NCBI GenBank assembly: GCA_963922335.1
Contig: CAWUIB010000005.1
Coordinates: 62,001 to 126,000, forward strand
Length of the DNA: 64,000 bases
Reading direction: 5' to 3'
From: CALBPI01 sp963922335
Lineage (GTDB): Bacteria > Pseudomonadota > Gammaproteobacteria > Steroidobacterales > Woeseiaceae
The position numbers were made by a program, and so were the translations under genes. The notes under the pieces were generated by a model. It saw nothing but the letters and a program-made list of their open reading frames with translations, did no database searches and was not told the origin of the DNA. Shown here one piece after another: positions 33,912 through 42,474 of this stretch; within the stretch, counting starts at the first letter, position 1; each line of letters opens with the position of its first letter.

Positions 33912-35258
33912 GTGCGATCGCTGAGGGCTCGACTGCTTCTCGTCACCAGCCTGCTGCTGGGTGGTGCGCTCGCGGTTGTTGGTGCGATTCTGGACTCCAG
34001 CGTGCGTGCAGCGCTCGACGAGGAACAGCGAGAGTTGCTCGACTCCCAGATCATTACGCTCCTAGCCGTAGCCGAGCCAGACGAAGGCGCGCGATTGCGT
34101 CTGCCCTACGACTTACCGGATCAACGTTTCAACACACCGGATTCCGGATTCTATGCAAAGGTTCGCGACCGAAGCGGTGCATTTCTATGGCGATCCGTGT
34201 CAGCAGTCGACTTGACCTTCACGCCGGATACACCACTTCCCGGCCCAGGCGAGCGAGTCTTCGCGCGTTCTGTAACAAGCACAGGCGATGTCCTGCTGAC
34301 GCTGACCCTCGGCATCATCTGGACGTTTGAAGACGGGTCGGAGCGCTACTTCGCGTTGAGCGCCGCCGAGAGCGAACGAGCGATCATCGGACCTTTGAAG
34401 AAATTCCGCGGTCGCATGTTCGCAGTATTCACGCTGGTTGCAGCGGTGCTCCTTGTCGGCATGGGATTGGTGCTGTCCTGGTTGCTGCGTCCGCTTGGGC
34501 AGATTGCCTCAGAGATTGCGGATCTGGAAACGGGTGTCCGCACCAGCCTGTCGGATCACTATCCCAGTGAGTTGTCGGGTGTGGCACGTAATCTGAACAC
34601 CCTGATGAAGAGCGAACAGCGTCGGACGTCGCGTTATCAGCAAACGCTGGCCAATCTCGCGCACAGTTTGAAGACGCCACTCGCCGCCGCGAAGGCGCTG
34701 CTCAACGATGGTAAAGCGAAGCCCGAGTTGCAGGCGCAGATGCAGCGGATGGAGCAAATCGTGCGCTACCAGCTCGCTCGACCAGCGATCGGTACAGGCC
34801 GTACCGTCGGCAACCGTACGCTGATCGAACCCGAGCTCACCCAAATGCTTGATGCTCTGGATAAGGTTTACCGGGATAAAGGCGTGCACGCGGAAATCGA
34901 CCTAGAGCATGACATGGTATTTCCCGGTGACCGGGGCGATCTTGTTGAGATGTTGGGCAACCTGCTCGATAACGCTTACAAGTGGACCACCCAGCGGGTG
35001 CTGGTCGTAGGACGCAAGGTTGCGCATGAGACCGGCAGCGTGCTCGAGTTGTCTATTGAAGATGACGGGGCAGGTTTCCCCGAGGAAGCGGCTGCAGCAG
35101 CCTTGAAGCGTGGGACTCGCCTGGACGAGACGGTACCAGGTACCGGTATCGGCCTTGCGGTAGTTGCGGAGTTGGTTGAGCAATACGAAGGCAAGATTGT
35201 GATCGAGCGCAGTCGTCTCAGCGGTGCGCGTGTCGCGATCACTTTGCCTTTGTCATAG
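33912..35258 (+). CDS. phoQ: membrane sensor histidine kinase, PhoQ-like
   Basis: 448 residues from a GTG start ten bases after phoP. TM1 at about 8-28, periplasmic sensor domain of about 135 residues, TM2 at about 166-190 (FTLVAAVLLVGMGLVLSWLL), HAMP region, then the phosphoacceptor box NLAHSLKTPLAAAKALL and an ATPase domain with NLLDNAYKW (N box), DDGAGFPEE (G1) and GTGIGLAVVAELV (G2). The variant His box with S-L-K-T-P-L is characteristic of the PhoQ group. The periplasmic ligand cannot be told from sequence. Confidence 0.9.
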   Translation: MRSLRARLLLVTSLLLGGALAVVGAILDSSVRAALDEEQRELLDSQIITLLAVAEPDEGARLRLPYDLPDQRFNTPDSGFYAKVRDRSGAFLWRSVSAVDLTFTPDTPLPGPGERVFARSVTSTGDVLLTLTLGIIWTFEDGSERYFALSAAESERAIIGPLKKFRGRMFAVFTLVAAVLLVGMGLVLSWLLRPLGQIASEIADLETGVRTSLSDHYPSELSGVARNLNTLMKSEQRRTSRYQQTLANLAHSLKTPLAAAKALLNDGKAKPELQAQMQRMEQIVRYQLARPAIGTGRTVGNRTLIEPELTQMLDALDKVYRDKGVHAEIDLEHDMVFPGDRGDLVEMLGNLLDNAYKWTTQRVLVVGRKVAHETGSVLELSIEDDGAGFPEEAAAAALKRGTRLDETVPGTGIGLAVVAELVEQYEGKIVIERSRLSGARVAITLPLS

Positions 35259-35291
35259 TCAGCTCGCGAGCGCGTATGCAACAATTACGCA

Positions 35292-38200
35292 ATGAGCTCG
35301 CCTTCAGACGACGCTAAGGCCCGCCGTCTCGCACAAAAACCAAACACTGATGTTCTCGATGAAGATCTGCCGATCAATGCGCATCGGGATGTCATCATCG
35401 ATGCGCTGCGTGAACATCCTGTTTTGATAGTCGCGGGTGAGACTGGATCCGGCAAAACAACGCAGCTACCGCGCTTTGCGCTTGCCGCCGGCTTTGGGCG
35501 CGAACGCCTGATTGGTCACACTCAGCCTCGTCGAATCGCAGCTCGTTCGGTCGCCGCAAGAATCGCCGAGGAAACCGATTTGCCACTCGGTGAGGGTGTT
35601 GGTTTTGCTGTCAGGTTTGACGACCGCACAGCACCTCAAACGCTCGTGCGAATCATGACTGACGGCATCCTTCTCAACGAGGCGCAACGCGATGCGATGC
35701 TCAGTCGGTATGAGGTCATCATTATCGATGAGGCGCATGAGCGGAGCCTGAATATTGACTGTCTGCTCGGCTTGCTAAAGCGCGTACTGCGCAAGCGGTC
35801 GGATCTTCGTGTGATCGTGACCTCAGCCACGATCGACGTAGAGCGGTTTTCGCGGTTCTTCGACAATGCACCGGTTATCGAGGTATCCGGTCGGGGATAC
35901 CCGGTGCGAGTTGAGTATGCGGATGCAACGGTTGCTATCGACGACAGCCGCCGCCTCGCACGACAAGTCGCCGATGGCGTTCGCCAGCTGCTGTCCGAGT
36001 CGCTACCGGCCTCGGCGCAGGACATTCTTGTTTTCTTGCCTGGCGAGCGAGAGATTCGGGATGCGGAAAAAGCCATTGCCAAAAGCGGTGTGGCGAGCAA
36101 GGGCTATGAGATTGTGCCGCTGTTCGGTCGCCTTGCTGACAAAGATCAGCAGTCCGTATTCAGGCCTGGCGGGAATCGCCGAATCGTGCTCGCCACCAAC
36201 GTAGCAGAGACTTCGATCACTGTGCCGCGTATCGGTGCTGTGCTCGACTCCGGGCTGGCTCGAATCAACCGATACTCGCCGCGAGCGCGCGTTACTCAGC
36301 TTCAACTGGAGGCGGTATCCCAGGCAAGTGCGAATCAACGTAGTGGTCGTTGCGGTCGTTTGGGTCCCGGCGTGTGTTTGCGGCTCTACAGCGAGGTCGA
36401 CTATGCGTCTCGATCCGAGTTCACCGATCCGGAGATGCTGCGAACCAATCTTGCGAGCGTCGTTTTGCAGATTTCTGCACTTAACATTGGTGCCGTGTCG
36501 GAGTTTCCTTTTCCGGACCCGCCCGATCCAGGTCGGCTCGATGATGCGCTTTGTGAGCTGCGTGAGTTAAAAGCGCTGGATGATCGCGATCGCATCACCC
36601 GGTTTGGTCGAAAGCTTGCGAGGCTGCCGCTTGATCCTCGCCTGGGGACGATGTTGCTAAGCGCGAAGGATGAGACCGTGCGCGGTGCAGTGTTGATCGT
36701 GGTTGCCGGGTTGTCGATTCAGGACCCACGACAGCGTCCGGTCGAGGCGGCTGGTGCGGCCGATTTGGCACATGCCGAATTCGCAGATTCGGAATCCGAT
36801 TTTGTGACGTTGTTACGACTTTGGGCGGCAGGTGAGACCGCCCGGCGAGAAGGTCGTTCGGCGTGGGAGCGATGGTGTGGTGAGTCTTTTCTGTCGCCAC
36901 GACGGATGCGCGAGTGGCGCGAGGTCGCAAGCCAGATTGGACGGATGGCACAGAGTAAGCCCCATCCGAACGTGTCCACGCTCTTTGCGGATAAGGAGCG
37001 CCGCCGGCAGCTGCACCAAGCGATTCTCTCGGGATTATTGACACGTATCGGTCACTTGCGTGAGCCCGGAGTCTACGATGGTGTCAGTGGCCGCGCCTTT
37101 GGTCTGCATAAGGCATCATCACTGTCGTCGCGTGCGCCGAAATGGCTCATGGCGCTCGAGGTCGTTCGCACACACAAGGCGATGGCCAGGTACGCGGCAG
37201 GCATTTCGCCCGGCTCGGTGGCAGCCGCGGCGCCGCATCTGACGCGCTACGAATACACGCGACCCTACTGGAACGTTCGCAAGGGGCGTGTCGAGTCGAA
37301 GCGATCTACCTTGCTCGGACGCCTTGTTCTAGTCAGCAACCGCCGCGTGCCCTACGACACGGTGGATCGCGCTGCGTCGCGGCGCGTTTTCATTCGCGAT
37401 GCCCTGGTTGCCGATCGCTTGGGCAAGGACTACCCGTTCGTCGATTTCAACCGGGCGGAGCGAGAAGCACTCGCCGAGTTGGCCGGTCAGTTGAGGCGGG
37501 CGGTCGAAGTGCGCGCCGCTCGTATCGAGCAGCATTTTGATGACCATTTGCCACCAGAGGTGAACAGTCGTGCCACGCTCGAGCGTTGGCTGACGGAAAG
37601 TCGCGAGCATGACTTAGCGCTGAGAATCGACCGTGAACAATTGTTATCCGAGGCGGCGAAGCCTGACCTCGAAATGACGCCACAAGCGGCGCCGGTTAAG
37701 GGCAACACGCTACCGTTGTCGTACGCGTTCTCACCGGACCGAGACGATGATGGCGCAACACTCACAGTCCCGGCGGGACTGCTTGGTGCTTTGACACCAT
37801 CGGACATCGAGCAGTCGGTGCCGGCCTTTCTGCAGCAACGCGTCGCGGCGCGCCTGAAGGCTTTGCCCAAGAAAGACAGAAAACGTTTGCACCCGATTGC
37901 GCAGACGGCGTCGGCGATTGTTACCACGCTGTCCGCACTCCCGGAAACGGCGCTGGGGCTGGATGATCGCTTGCAGGGCGTGTTGCTTCGCGAATACAGC
38001 ATACAGATCGAACCGGGTGTCTGGTCGTCATTGGTTGAACCCGAGCACTGGTTGCCGAGGATTCAGGTGACCGATGAGGCGGGAAACACGTTGGCGGTAG
38101 GACGCGACCTGGAAGCGTTGCGTGTCGAATGTGCGCCACTGGTTCCAAAAGCTGCCGCTCAACCGAAGCCGGAAACCAGAAACGGTGTGACCTCCGGTTT

Positions 38201-39044
38201 TCCGACGCTCAATTCGCCCTATGCAATTCGCCGAGGTGGTGCGGAGGTCACCGTCTATCCGGCATTGAGCGCCCAGCCGGATGGTGTTGTAGTTCACGAG
38301 TTTCTTGATCCGGTATCGGCGGCTGATGCACACGCGGAGGGTGTCTTCGCGCTCTTGCTCAAGCGTTTCCGCGACCAGGTCAAGAGCCTGCGCAAGTCGG
38401 TGCTTCAGGACCGCAACGTACTCCTGCAGTGGGCAACCTTTGAAGACGAAGGGGGCGCAGCGTTGGTCGACGACGTGGTTCGTGCGGCATTCCGCGGCAG
38501 TTTTGGTGCGAGCGTTGAAACGGTTCGTGACCCGGTTGCATGGCAGGCGCTGTGTGAGCGCGGCGCAGCCGAAGTGGTACCCACAGGAATGCGCATACAG
38601 GCCTTACTCCCGGAGGTGCTAGGTGCGCACGCGCAATGCAGGCAGCAATTGTCCACGACCTCGGAGGCCTATGGTGAGGCTGTGGATGACGTACAACAGC
38701 AAATCGCGCAGCTCGTATTTCCTGGCTTTTTGATGGCGACGCCCCACGAGCGAATAGACTCGCTAACGCGTTATCTGCAGGCGGCTAGCATGCGACTGCA
38801 GCGCATCCCGAGTAACCCCGCTAAAGACAATGATGCGCTGGCAATGATCCGCAGCCTACAGGCGCGGCATGCGGCATTGACCGCATTCACCGGCGTGAAC
38901 CAGAAGCAAGCGGCGGCCGATTTCCGTTGGTTGATTGAGGAATTCCGGGTGTCGTTGTTCGCTCAGTCGCTCGGAACCAGTGAGAAGGTGTCTTTGCGCC
39001 GTTTGGAGAAGCGCTGGGACGAGGTTCTGAGGATGCCTGACTGA
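35292..39044 (+). CDS. hrpA: ATP-dependent RNA helicase HrpA
   Basis: 1250 residues, near E. coli HrpA (1300). DEAH-box helicase. Motif I is GETGSGKTTQLP (about 49-60), Ia TQPRRIAARSVA, II IIIDEAHERSLN, III TSATIDVERFS. Motif V region is ATNVAETSITVPRIGAVLDSG and VI is ANQRSGRCGRLGPG. A long C-terminal OB-fold and DUF3418-type region follows to the end. HrpA is associated with mRNA processing and rescue of stalled ribosomes. It starts 33 bases after phoQ with no visible terminator between. Confidence 0.95.
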   Translation: MSSPSDDAKARRLAQKPNTDVLDEDLPINAHRDVIIDALREHPVLIVAGETGSGKTTQLPRFALAAGFGRERLIGHTQPRRIAARSVAARIAEETDLPLGEGVGFAVRFDDRTAPQTLVRIMTDGILLNEAQRDAMLSRYEVIIIDEAHERSLNIDCLLGLLKRVLRKRSDLRVIVTSATIDVERFSRFFDNAPVIEVSGRGYPVRVEYADATVAIDDSRRLARQVADGVRQLLSESLPASAQDILVFLPGEREIRDAEKAIAKSGVASKGYEIVPLFGRLADKDQQSVFRPGGNRRIVLATNVAETSITVPRIGAVLDSGLARINRYSPRARVTQLQLEAVSQASANQRSGRCGRLGPGVCLRLYSEVDYASRSEFTDPEMLRTNLASVVLQISALNIGAVSEFPFPDPPDPGRLDDALCELRELKALDDRDRITRFGRKLARLPLDPRLGTMLLSAKDETVRGAVLIVVAGLSIQDPRQRPVEAAGAADLAHAEFADSESDFVTLLRLWAAGETARREGRSAWERWCGESFLSPRRMREWREVASQIGRMAQSKPHPNVSTLFADKERRRQLHQAILSGLLTRIGHLREPGVYDGVSGRAFGLHKASSLSSRAPKWLMALEVVRTHKAMARYAAGISPGSVAAAAPHLTRYEYTRPYWNVRKGRVESKRSTLLGRLVLVSNRRVPYDTVDRAASRRVFIRDALVADRLGKDYPFVDFNRAEREALAELAGQLRRAVEVRAARIEQHFDDHLPPEVNSRATLERWLTESREHDLALRIDREQLLSEAAKPDLEMTPQAAPVKGNTLPLSYAFSPDRDDDGATLTVPAGLLGALTPSDIEQSVPAFLQQRVAARLKALPKKDRKRLHPIAQTASAIVTTLSALPETALGLDDRLQGVLLREYSIQIEPGVWSSLVEPEHWLPRIQVTDEAGNTLAVGRDLEALRVECAPLVPKAAAQPKPETRNGVTSGFPTLNSPYAIRRGGAEVTVYPALSAQPDGVVVHEFLDPVSAADAHAEGVFALLLKRFRDQVKSLRKSVLQDRNVLLQWATFEDEGGAALVDDVVRAAFRGSFGASVETVRDPVAWQALCERGAAEVVPTGMRIQALLPEVLGAHAQCRQQLSTTSEAYGEAVDDVQQQIAQLVFPGFLMATPHERIDSLTRYLQAASMRLQRIPSNPAKDNDALAMIRSLQARHAALTAFTGVNQKQAAADFRWLIEEFRVSLFAQSLGTSEKVSLRRLEKRWDEVLRMPD

Positions 39045-39084
39045 TGTGGGTTAACCTGAGACAGTCGTGCGATACTCCACGCCC

Positions 39085-39609
39085 ATGACTGCACCGCCGG
39101 ACACTCGATTACCGCTCGTCTTCGTCACGACCGGCGGCACCATCGACAAAGTGTATTTCGATGCCGCTAGCCAATATGAGATCGGCGACTCCGTGGTTCA
39201 GCAGGTTTTAGCGGACGCACTCGTAGACATCGAGTTCGAGGTGTTGGCTTTGATGCGCAAGGACAGCCTGGAGATGACCGATGACGACCGTCGCGTCATT
39301 CGACAGGAAATAATCAATCATCCAGCATCCCGGTTTGTGGTGACACACGGCACTGACACGATGGCAGACACGGCCAACGCGCTACTGCCTGTCAGCGACA
39401 AAACCGTCGTCTTCACCGGTGCTTTGACGCCCGCGCGATTCCGCACGACCGACGCCGTATTCAATATCGGCATGGCGGTCGCAGCGGCACAGACGCTGGC
39501 GCCCGGCGTCTACCTCGCCATGAGCGGCAAGGTGTTCGACGCCGGCACCGTCGTCAAGAACCGGGAGCGTAACCGGTTCGAGCTAGTGGCGACTACAGAT
39601 CGAAGTTGA
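39085..39609 (+). CDS. single-domain asparaginase-like protein
   Basis: 174 residues from ATG 39085 (in-frame GTG at 39067 also possible). It corresponds to the N-terminal catalytic domain of type I/II asparaginases: LVFVTTGGTIDKVYF with the first catalytic Thr, and VVTHGTDTMADTANAL with the second Thr-Asp pair. Full enzymes are about 320-340 residues with a second alpha/beta domain, absent here. Similar short proteins are known, so it is probably a natural variant and not a truncation; activity is uncertain. The last 17 bases overlap the convergent ALDH7 gene. Confidence 0.8.
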   Translation: MTAPPDTRLPLVFVTTGGTIDKVYFDAASQYEIGDSVVQQVLADALVDIEFEVLALMRKDSLEMTDDDRRVIRQEIINHPASRFVVTHGTDTMADTANALLPVSDKTVVFTGALTPARFRTTDAVFNIGMAVAAAQTLAPGVYLAMSGKVFDAGTVVKNRERNRFELVATTDRS

Positions 39610-41110
39610 TGCCCTGAGCGAGCGGAAGCTCGTGGCTCCAGTTGATGGTGTTGGTCTGACGCCGCATATAAGCCTGCCAGGAGTCTGAGCCCGCTTCTCG
39701 CCCACCACCGGTTTCCTTCTCGCCGCCAAATGCGCCGCCAATTTCTGCGCCGGAAGTGCCGATGTTCACGTTTGCGATGCCACAGTCCGATCCGGTCGCG
39801 GCGAGGAATTGCTCCGCATGTTGCAAACGATCGGTGAAGATCGCTGAGGACAATCCCTGGCGCACGTCGTTTTGCATATCGATGGCTTGCTCCAGCGTTT
39901 CGAACTCGATGATGTAGAGCAACGGCGCAAACGTCTCATCCTGAACGATCTGCCATTCGTTCTTTGCTGTAGCGATTGCAGGCTCGACAAAGTTGCCGGC
40001 GCGCTCAACACGGGAGCCACCGACAAGCAATTCACCGCCCGCGTCTTGCACCGCTTGCACAGCGCCAAGGAATCGATCGACAGAAGCCTCGTCAATCAAT
40101 GGGCCCATCAGCGTGTTCTCATCCAGTGGATCACCGATGCGGATTTGCCCATACGCATTGCGCAGCTTTTCGATTAATTCGTCCTTACGCGACTGGTGCA
40201 CCAGCACTCTGCGCGTCGTAGTGCAGCGCTGGCCAGCCGTACCGACCGCACCGAAAACGATGGCCGGTACAGCAAGTTCCATATTGGCAAACTCGTCGAC
40301 GATCAGCGCATTGTTGCCGCCGAGCTCGAGGAGCGACCGGCCCATCCGCTGCGCAACACGCGAGCCGACGGCGTTGCCGATTTCACAGGAACCTGTGAAC
40401 GACATGAGCGCCACCCGCCGGTCATCAACAAAGGTGTTGGCGAGCTCAGTGCCCGCGTCGTTGAACAAGAAAAAGATCGGCGGGTAGCCCATCTCCGCGA
40501 GCACCTGATTGCAGATTTTCTGCACCGCGACACCGCACAGGACCGTCTTCGGTGAGGGTTTCCAGACACTCACATTTCCAGCGATCGCTGCGATGAACGC
40601 ATTCCAGGCCCAAACCGCAACCGGGAAATTGAACGCCGAGATGATGCCGACGACGCCCAGCGGATGCCATTGCTCGTACATGCGGTGCAAAGGACGCTCC
40701 GAATGCATGGTCTTGCCGTAAAGCATGCGCGACTGGCCAACGGCAAAGTCAGCGATATCGATCATCTCTTGAACTTCACCGTCACCCTCGGCTTTGATCT
40801 TGCCCATTTCGAGTGTCACGAGGCTGCCGAGTGCGTCCTTGTGTGCGCGCAGCGCCTCGCCGACGCGACGAATGGCTTCGCCACGTTGCGGTGCCGGAAT
40901 CTGCTTCCATCGTGCTGCAGCGTCGGTCGCCGCGTTCATGATGGCTTCATAGTCGGCCATGCTGCTGGCATCGACGCTTCCAAGCAGACCCCCTGTGGTC
41001 GGATTGAACGATTCAATGCCATTACCAGTGGCAGGCAGCGGCTGATCGCCGATCCAGCTTCCTGGGTTGGTATCGAGCAGACCGAGGTCGGTGAGAACCG
41101 GATGAGTCAT
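39593..41110 (-). CDS. ALDH7-family aminoadipate-semialdehyde dehydrogenase
   Basis: 505 residues. NAD-dependent aldehyde dehydrogenase. The catalytic Cys is in VGTAGQRCTTTRRVLVH and the general-base Glu in LLELGGNNALIV; GNNALIV and NIGTSGAEIGGAFGGEKETGGGREAGSDSWQ (in parts) fit the ALDH7/antiquitin group, whose member oxidises 2-aminoadipate 6-semialdehyde to 2-aminoadipate in lysine breakdown. The gene directly follows a saccharopine-dehydrogenase-family gene by 17 bases, supporting that role. Related bacterial members act on piperideine carboxylate as well. Confidence 0.88.
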   Translation of the reverse strand: MTHPVLTDLGLLDTNPGSWIGDQPLPATGNGIESFNPTTGGLLGSVDASSMADYEAIMNAATDAAARWKQIPAPQRGEAIRRVGEALRAHKDALGSLVTLEMGKIKAEGDGEVQEMIDIADFAVGQSRMLYGKTMHSERPLHRMYEQWHPLGVVGIISAFNFPVAVWAWNAFIAAIAGNVSVWKPSPKTVLCGVAVQKICNQVLAEMGYPPIFFLFNDAGTELANTFVDDRRVALMSFTGSCEIGNAVGSRVAQRMGRSLLELGGNNALIVDEFANMELAVPAIVFGAVGTAGQRCTTTRRVLVHQSRKDELIEKLRNAYGQIRIGDPLDENTLMGPLIDEASVDRFLGAVQAVQDAGGELLVGGSRVERAGNFVEPAIATAKNEWQIVQDETFAPLLYIIEFETLEQAIDMQNDVRQGLSSAIFTDRLQHAEQFLAATGSDCGIANVNIGTSGAEIGGAFGGEKETGGGREAGSDSWQAYMRRQTNTINWSHELPLAQGINFDL

Positions 41111-41127
41111 TGGTGTGTCCTGTGCGC

Positions 41128-42273
41128 TTATTGATTACTGGAGTTGGTCGCGATCGCCCTTGAGGACGTCTGGCTGGAGCCACCGTCGGCGTAATAGCTA
41201 CCGAAGCGGTTGTCGAGAATCTCGCCTAGTGAGAAGGCCTCCTGGGCGATGAAGCCCTGGAAACGGTCGGGCTCGGCCATGACTTTGTCGACGACCGCAC
41301 AAATGCCGCTAGCCGTCGTGATTTGAATTGCTGACCAGAGCTTGCCCGCGACGAACTGCGGGTAAACCTTGTTGACGTAGTTTTCCTCGCGCAATACGCC
41401 GTTCTGAATCCCGGTGACGGCGGTATAGACGATGACAACATCCTGCAAAGTCTGCGGCACGGCGTTTTCGAGAATACGTTTGAGCGTTTGTCGGTCGTCT
41501 TTCAGCTTCAGGCCGTTCATCAGCAGGCGCATCTGTTCGCAGTGTCCGGGGTAGCGCATGGTCTTGTAGTCCATGTTCTGAACTTTGCCTGCGTAGGTTT
41601 CGGCCAGCGACCCCAATCCGCCTGATGTGTTGAATGCCTCATACTCGGTGCCGTCGATCTGGATTTGTTCGAGGCCTTCGAGTGCGAGGACCTTGGTCAA
41701 CTCGCCATTGACGATGCTCTCGCAGAGGTTCGCATATTCGTTGATCACGCCCTCGGTTGACCAGGTCAGAGAGTATTTCAGGACGTTATTTGGATTCTGC
41801 GGGAGTGCACCCACGCGCAGTTTCACCGAACGAATGGCATCAAAGTGACTGATCAGTTCGTTGGCCGCGATGCTGATGAAGCCTGGTGCAAGACCACACT
41901 GCGGCACAAATGCGGTTGTAGCCCCTTCGGACTGTTTGCGCACGGCTTCGGTGACAGCGACGTCTTCGGTCAGATCGAAATAATGCAGGCCTTGCTCGCG
42001 TGCGACCTCGGCCACGAGCGGGTTGCAGTAGAAGGGCAGACTGGAGATCACCGCTGCAGGTCGGTGCTCTGCGACATGCGCGGTCAGCGCCGCCTTGTCT
42101 GTCGCGTCGATCGCGAACGGTCTTACGTTGTCGAGATCATGCTTGGCAGCGACCGCCTGTGCGGCGTCAGGGTTTGTGTCGGCAATCTGCACATCGAAAT
42201 CACCGGAATCGCCCAGTAGGCCGGAGATCAGCGCACCGATCTTGCCGGCACCGAGAATCAGCACCTTGTGCAT
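41128..42273 (-). CDS. saccharopine dehydrogenase family enzyme (lysine catabolism)
   Basis: 381 residues from ATG 42273 (HKVLILGAGKIG start); a longer frame to 42369 runs through the regulatory inverted repeat and is rejected. The Rossmann motif GAGKIGALISGLLG binds NAD(P). Other features are VISSLPFYCNPLVAEVA, FVPQCGLAPGFISI and KYSLTWSTEGVINEY. The length fits the saccharopine reductase / lysine 6-dehydrogenase group. With the ALDH7 gene 17 bases downstream, it likely produces 2-aminoadipate semialdehyde from lysine or saccharopine. No separate lysine-ketoglutarate reductase is in the window, so direct lysine 6-dehydrogenation is the simpler reading. Confidence 0.82.
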   Translation of the reverse strand: MHKVLILGAGKIGALISGLLGDSGDFDVQIADTNPDAAQAVAAKHDLDNVRPFAIDATDKAALTAHVAEHRPAAVISSLPFYCNPLVAEVAREQGLHYFDLTEDVAVTEAVRKQSEGATTAFVPQCGLAPGFISIAANELISHFDAIRSVKLRVGALPQNPNNVLKYSLTWSTEGVINEYANLCESIVNGELTKVLALEGLEQIQIDGTEYEAFNTSGGLGSLAETYAGKVQNMDYKTMRYPGHCEQMRLLMNGLKLKDDRQTLKRILENAVPQTLQDVVIVYTAVTGIQNGVLREENYVNKVYPQFVAGKLWSAIQITTASGICAVVDKVMAEPDRFQGFIAQEAFSLGEILDNRFGSYYADGGSSQTSSRAIATNSSNQ

Positions 42274-42326
42274 TATGTAGTCCCTTGTATTTATTGTGAT
42301 CGCGCGGCTCGGGTGGCGTTGCGCAA

Positions 42327-42369
42327 ATGTGGCGCGCAGTGTGCCAATTCGCATGGAGTAGCGCCACAT
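42327..42369. promoter_or_regulatory. inverted repeat, putative operator
   Basis: ATGTGGCGC at 42327-42335 and GCGCCACAT at 42361-42369: perfect nine-base arms, 25 bases apart, centres 34 bases apart (about three helical turns). It is in the 200-bp divergent region between the saccharopine-dehydrogenase-family gene and the DAHP synthase gene. Arrangement fits a dimeric regulator; which gene it controls is unknown. Confidence 0.45.
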
Positions 42370-42474
42370 TAGAGGCTTTCGATGACCCTAGGTTATGTCG
42401 GTGGTTTCAGTGGTAACTGGTGATGATCAAAGGAGTTTTTGCAACGCACAAAATGCCTGTGGCACACTCCGCGC

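Noticed and set aside
42274..42369. N-terminal extension of the saccharopine-dehydrogenase-family enzyme
   Set aside because: The Rossmann motif starts right after ATG 42273, and the extension runs through an inverted repeat in the divergent control region.
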